In this document: positions 60,762 to 64,000 of the stretch, piece by piece | How the letters are laid out: the number at the start of each line of letters is the position of its first letter | Position numbering within the stretch: position 1 is the first letter of the stretch | Assembly (NCBI GenBank): GCA_008931825.1 | Contig: QXVZ01005567.1 | Span: forward strand, 23,506 to 87,505 | Direction: 5' to 3' | DNA length: 64,000 bases | Source: Phallusia fumigata | Taxonomy: Eukaryota; Chordata; Ascidiacea; Phlebobranchia; Ascidiidae | Notes under the pieces: model-generated | Database searches by the model: none | Seen by the model: the letters and a program-made list of their open reading frames with translations, nothing else | What the model was told of the DNA's origin: nothing | Made by a program: the position numbers and the translations under genes

Positions 60762-63583
60762 ATGCCTTTTATAATATATCCGAAGAATAGTATGGCTGAT
60801 GAAAAAATCAAAATCAAGTTTACAGGTTATTGAAATCTGTGAACTATTGGTTGGTCGTAGTTTTAACTATAAAACTGTTTATGTTCTGCAGACTTGTGTT
60901 CTTCAAAACACTATACAATCCATGCATACTGCCAAATGGAAAATGAGGCAAAATTCGAAAGTTTAGCACAATACCAAAGCGACGAAAAAGGTTTGTTAAA
61001 GCATTTTGTCTTACCAACAATGTATAAAACTGACATGGTTTATTAATTGAAGGAGATTTATTTTGTTTTGGTCATATTTATATCTTTGGTGTCAGATGAC
61101 TTTTACACCTTTTTTCTTTTACATTCCACCCAAGTGTATCCTATGTTTTTAGTGCAAAGTCTCTTTTTTTACTGATAATGGTATGTTTGCGTCATGGCCA
61201 GTATATTAAACTTTAGAAATATGAAGAGCTTCATGCTTGTCCAACACTAATATTGATTTAAAAAAAAACAACAATAAATGGCAACTATTATGCTTTAGGT
61301 TGCATTGTCTTGACAGAACATGAATCCCAATGTGGTACATATAAGGGAGTTGAACCGATGGGTTTATTTTGGTCCATGGAGCAGTCCCTCACAAACAAGG
61401 TTAGTAAAATGTAAGTAGAATGGCCCTATGTTGCAAGTGCAGAAAATCCAGCCTGACCAGGTTAAGTAACTAAAGAGGAAATGCGTATTTAGATGTTACT
61501 AGCAGATCAAGCCAATTTTAACATGTATTTAGTAAATAGATTTTTTTTTTAATTTTCTTGACAGCCTACTGGTTTAAAACTTATATTTTACATGAATATT
61601 GACTAAATGCAAGAGTGCTGGACAATAATCATAACCGACCATTGTTATATTTTGCTCTTCATGAGACAGGGGCTAGTATATTACTATGTCTCAATAATTC
61701 CGACATGTCTTTCTGACATTCAGCAACACTTTTTTGGGGGCCAGTATGTTTTTATCAAGAGATTTAAGCAACAGATCTGTGTTGGATGTTTTAAAACAAC
61801 AATTACTTATTGCATAAATCCTGGTCAATAGCCATCGCGAATCTTGTTATGTATCCCTTTCCCTGAAGTGGGTGCATATTGTTTTCACTTTTTTTTTTTC
61901 TTTTTACTTTTTTTGGCGGAGATATTGCAAAATGAAAATGAAAAAAATGTTTCTTAAAATCATACTGGTTTGGAATTGACCCATAGAACGATCTTTTAGT
62001 CTGACATCATTTTTTCTGCAGTATCGCTCTAAAAGATTTGCAAAGCTAGACATCACTACCCCTTTGCAAGTGACAATAAAAGTTTACAACATTGCTATTG
62101 AAAGTTTGGAAGAACTGCTTGAACTGCAAAATGCTAATAAGGATTTCGCAAAGTTTGAATTGCTGTCAGCTGTGGTCAATCGATGGTACATGGCAAAAAA
62201 TACAAAACGGATTCCACTGATGGGGGAAAATGGTGTGTGGGGAACAATGTTTGTTCCAGAAGGAAATGGACCATTTCCTGGTATGTTGGTAGTTTTAGGC
62301 GAACTGCCTATAAATGCCAGTGTAAAACTTGATTTGGACATAAAATCTAAAAACCAACAGTCTACACCTGAAAATTTAAAATGAAGTACATTTTCAAATT
62401 ATTGTTGTATTGAATGATGGAGGTTACTATGAGGTATTAATTTTTCCTTAAACATGTATGCAGTAAAGAATAAAATTGTGTTTCAGCTGCTTACTGTTAA
62501 CAGTTTTGGAGATACGACAATGTGTTACCTTTGGTCTAATAAATTGGTGCTGGTTATAACAAAGAGCCTTTAAATCACTATTCACAGGTATATAATTTTT
62601 ATTTTTTTACCATTTTGTGCTATATCCTTTATATAAGACCTCTCCAACCAGAGCTCCTTAAGAAATTCATAAGTGTTCTCTGACTTTTAGAGGTTTATTT
62701 TTGTTTGATTTAAGCACATATTACTACGTAGCCACAATTAGGAAAAAACTATATAAGCAGTCAAAAACTTTGGTAGTTGACCAGGTTGTATAACAACTAT
62801 AGTTATGTGCTGAGATAAGCAAATAACTGGACCAGGGGGTTCCATATTGCCAAAAAGGTTATGGGGTACCGCTTTAAATGACTAAAACAACCTTTTATTG
62901 GTAGGTGTTATTGCGATGTTTGGTTCCTACCCAGGAACTATGGAGTACAAGGGATCGCTTCTTGCATCACATGGCTTTGTTACCATAGCACTCTCATTCA
63001 TGGGAGAGGAGGGGCTTCCTGATCAATTGCCTGTTTCACCAGAATTGGGTCAAATACGTCTTGAGTACTTTGAAAAAGCTGTGAATTTCCTGGCTTGTCA
63101 TCCATCTGTAGATGCAAGCAGAGGAGTTGGAGTGATGAGCATCTCATTCAGCACCTGCATCGCTTTGCTAATGGCAGAGTTTATTGACCAAGTGTCTGCA
63201 GTCATTTGGATCTGTGGGCTTCTGCAACCAACAATGTGCAGCATTTTTTACAAGGACCAAGTGATTAAGCATGCCCATGTTGACCTTGCAAGTGCAATTG
63301 CAAACCCGCCGAGCAGAAAATACTTTCCTTCAATTAAAACAAAAAAACTAGATACAGGTGAAAGAAGAACAGAATCTGGAGATTTAGTAAACTTTCAAAA
63401 TCAGAAGAGTGTTGCATACATGTTAATTGCAGGCTTGCATGACAAAAATATACCATCAGAGCAGTACATCAACTTTGCTGAAATGCTTCTTAAAGAGGCT
63501 AAGCACCCGAACTACAAGATTTTGCGATACCAAGGTGCTGGCCATCTCATCGAAACACCCTATGGTGCTCATAATGAAACAAC
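60762..63583 (+). CDS. BAAT/ACOT-family acyl-CoA thioesterase, copy 2, C-terminus missing
   Basis: Tandem paralog of the preceding gene. Exons 60762-60825, 60892-60990, 61299-61399, 62022-62280 and 62905 to about 63583; exons 2 and 3 have exactly the lengths (99 and 101 nt) and phases of copy 1. It keeps GTYKGVEPMGLFWSM, AMFGSYPGTMEYKGSLLASHG, the nucleophile region GVMSISFSTC (Ser about 255) and GAGHLIETPYGAHNE with the catalytic His. The hydrolase part has an extra charged loop near TKKLDTGERRTESG. After AHNE the homology stops and the sequence runs into a repeat starting TAATTATGGGTCCCC, so about 45 C-terminal residues (the WGGE...PTS1 end) are missing. Either the repeat inserted in the last exon, or the region is misassembled: a G run and an N follow. 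The start ATG directly follows a CAAAG acceptor-like sequence. Confidence 0.85.
61849..61920 (+). repeat. Right-edge repeat family, diverged copy in thioesterase copy 2 intron 3
   Basis: TATCCCTTTCCCTGAAGTGG followed by GTGCATATTGTTTTCAC and a long T/C tract. It resembles the copies at 63584 and 63811, which read GGGTCCCCTTCCACGAAGGGGACACATATTGTTTTCACTC in the same order. Confidence 0.5.
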
Positions 63584-63695
63584 TAATTATGGGTCCCCTT
63601 CCCAAAGGGGGGGGGGGGGGGGGTCACTCTGTTTGTTTTGTTTTTTTTTCTTACTTTTTCTTTTTTTTCTTTTTTTTTCTTTTTTTTTCTTTTTN
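63584..63695 (+). repeat. Right-edge repeat family, copy with G run and N
   Basis: Starts TAATTATGGGTCCCCTTCC like the copy at 63811. The GAAGGGGACACATATTGTTTT part is replaced by a long run of G, then TCACTCTGTTTGTTTTG and a C/T tract ending in an N at 63695. The G run and N suggest low-quality or collapsed sequence. Confidence 0.6.
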
Positions 63696-63810
63696 GTGAT
63701 AGTGTACATGAAATGGCAATATGATAAAGGCCACCCTTCTGGTTTGGAGTTTGTGCGCTAATTTGCAGTGGTCTGTGGGTCAACCTATTGGTTAGTGCGG
63801 CTAAAAGGTT

Positions 63811-64000
63811 TAATTATGGGTCCCCTTCCACGAAGGGGACACATATTGTTTTCACTCTGTTTGTTTTGTTTTTTTTTCTTACTTTTTCTTTTTTTTCTTT
63901 TTTGTCCCTGCAGCTTGTCCATGCACTTTTGCCATGAAATGTTTGATGGATTAGGATGAAACTTTCACAGCTGGTAGATATGGTCAAGGCGGTGTGTCAT
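63811..64000 (+). repeat. Right-edge repeat family, best-preserved copy
   Basis: Starts TAATTATGGGTCCCCTTCC, has a small palindrome CCCCTTCCACGAAGGGG, then ACATATTGTTTTCACTCTG, a T-rich tract and a unique tail with CTTTCACAGCTGGTAGATAT reaching the window edge. Family unidentified. Confidence 0.55.

Overview
This is a eukaryotic, animal window. It is AT-rich, most genes are split by short GT-AG introns, and every gene I could name has an animal ortholog. The gene content fits an invertebrate chordate: inversin, a KMT2C/D 5' end, an apoptosis-inducing factor 3 with a Rieske domain, BAAT/ACOT-type thioesterases, and animal fluoride channels, which vertebrates lack. Compact spacing, a 60-nt gap between two same-strand genes, and unpaired 3' splice acceptors just upstream of many start codons point to a tunicate such as Ciona, where spliced-leader trans-splicing and operons are known. 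The species call is inference; I matched no spliced-leader gene here.

Layout, left to right. (1) 58-1839 (-): first coding exons of a KMT2C/KMT2D (MLL3/4) methyltransferase, running off the left edge, head to head with (2) BORCS8 at 2684-4094 (+). (3) AIFM3 at 9587-4763 (-), nine exons. (4) UCHL3 at 11330-12022 (+), intronless, followed in the same direction by (5) PES1/pescadillo at 12347-18065 (+), 14 exons. (6) Inversin (INVS) at 31819-19508 (-), 24 exons, 1560 residues. (7) MRM1 at 35005-32333 (-), directly downstream of (8) DPH3 at 35691-35066 (-), an apparent two-gene operon. (9) A 3.6-kb gap, then two tandem FEX/Fluc fluoride channel genes: FEX-A at 42825-45529 with candidate alternative 5' exons from about 39.2 kb, and FEX-B at 48165-50847 (both +). 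(10) THUMPD3 at 52559-53779 (+), intronless and broken by one in-frame TGA. (11) Glucose-6-phosphate 1-epimerase at 54124-56529 (+). (12) Two tandem BAAT/ACOT-family genes at 57960-59962 and 60762 to about 63583 (+); the second loses its C-terminus at a repetitive, ambiguous stretch containing an N.

Mobile DNA is modest and mostly intronic: a 660-bp non-autonomous hAT element with a perfect 8-bp target duplication in a PES1 intron, two smaller or older hAT-like elements, a tRNA-derived SINE head, a three-copy dispersed repeat, and a poly-pyrimidine repeat family at the right edge.

Most genes are housekeeping and functionally unrelated: ribosome biogenesis (PES1), mitochondrial rRNA and cytosolic tRNA modification (MRM1, THUMPD3), diphthamide synthesis (DPH3), lysosome positioning (BORCS8) and cilia (INVS). 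The most distinctive content is the tandem fluoride exporter pair with duplicated TATA-type promoters. No bacterial-type operon, CRISPR array or viral gene is visible.
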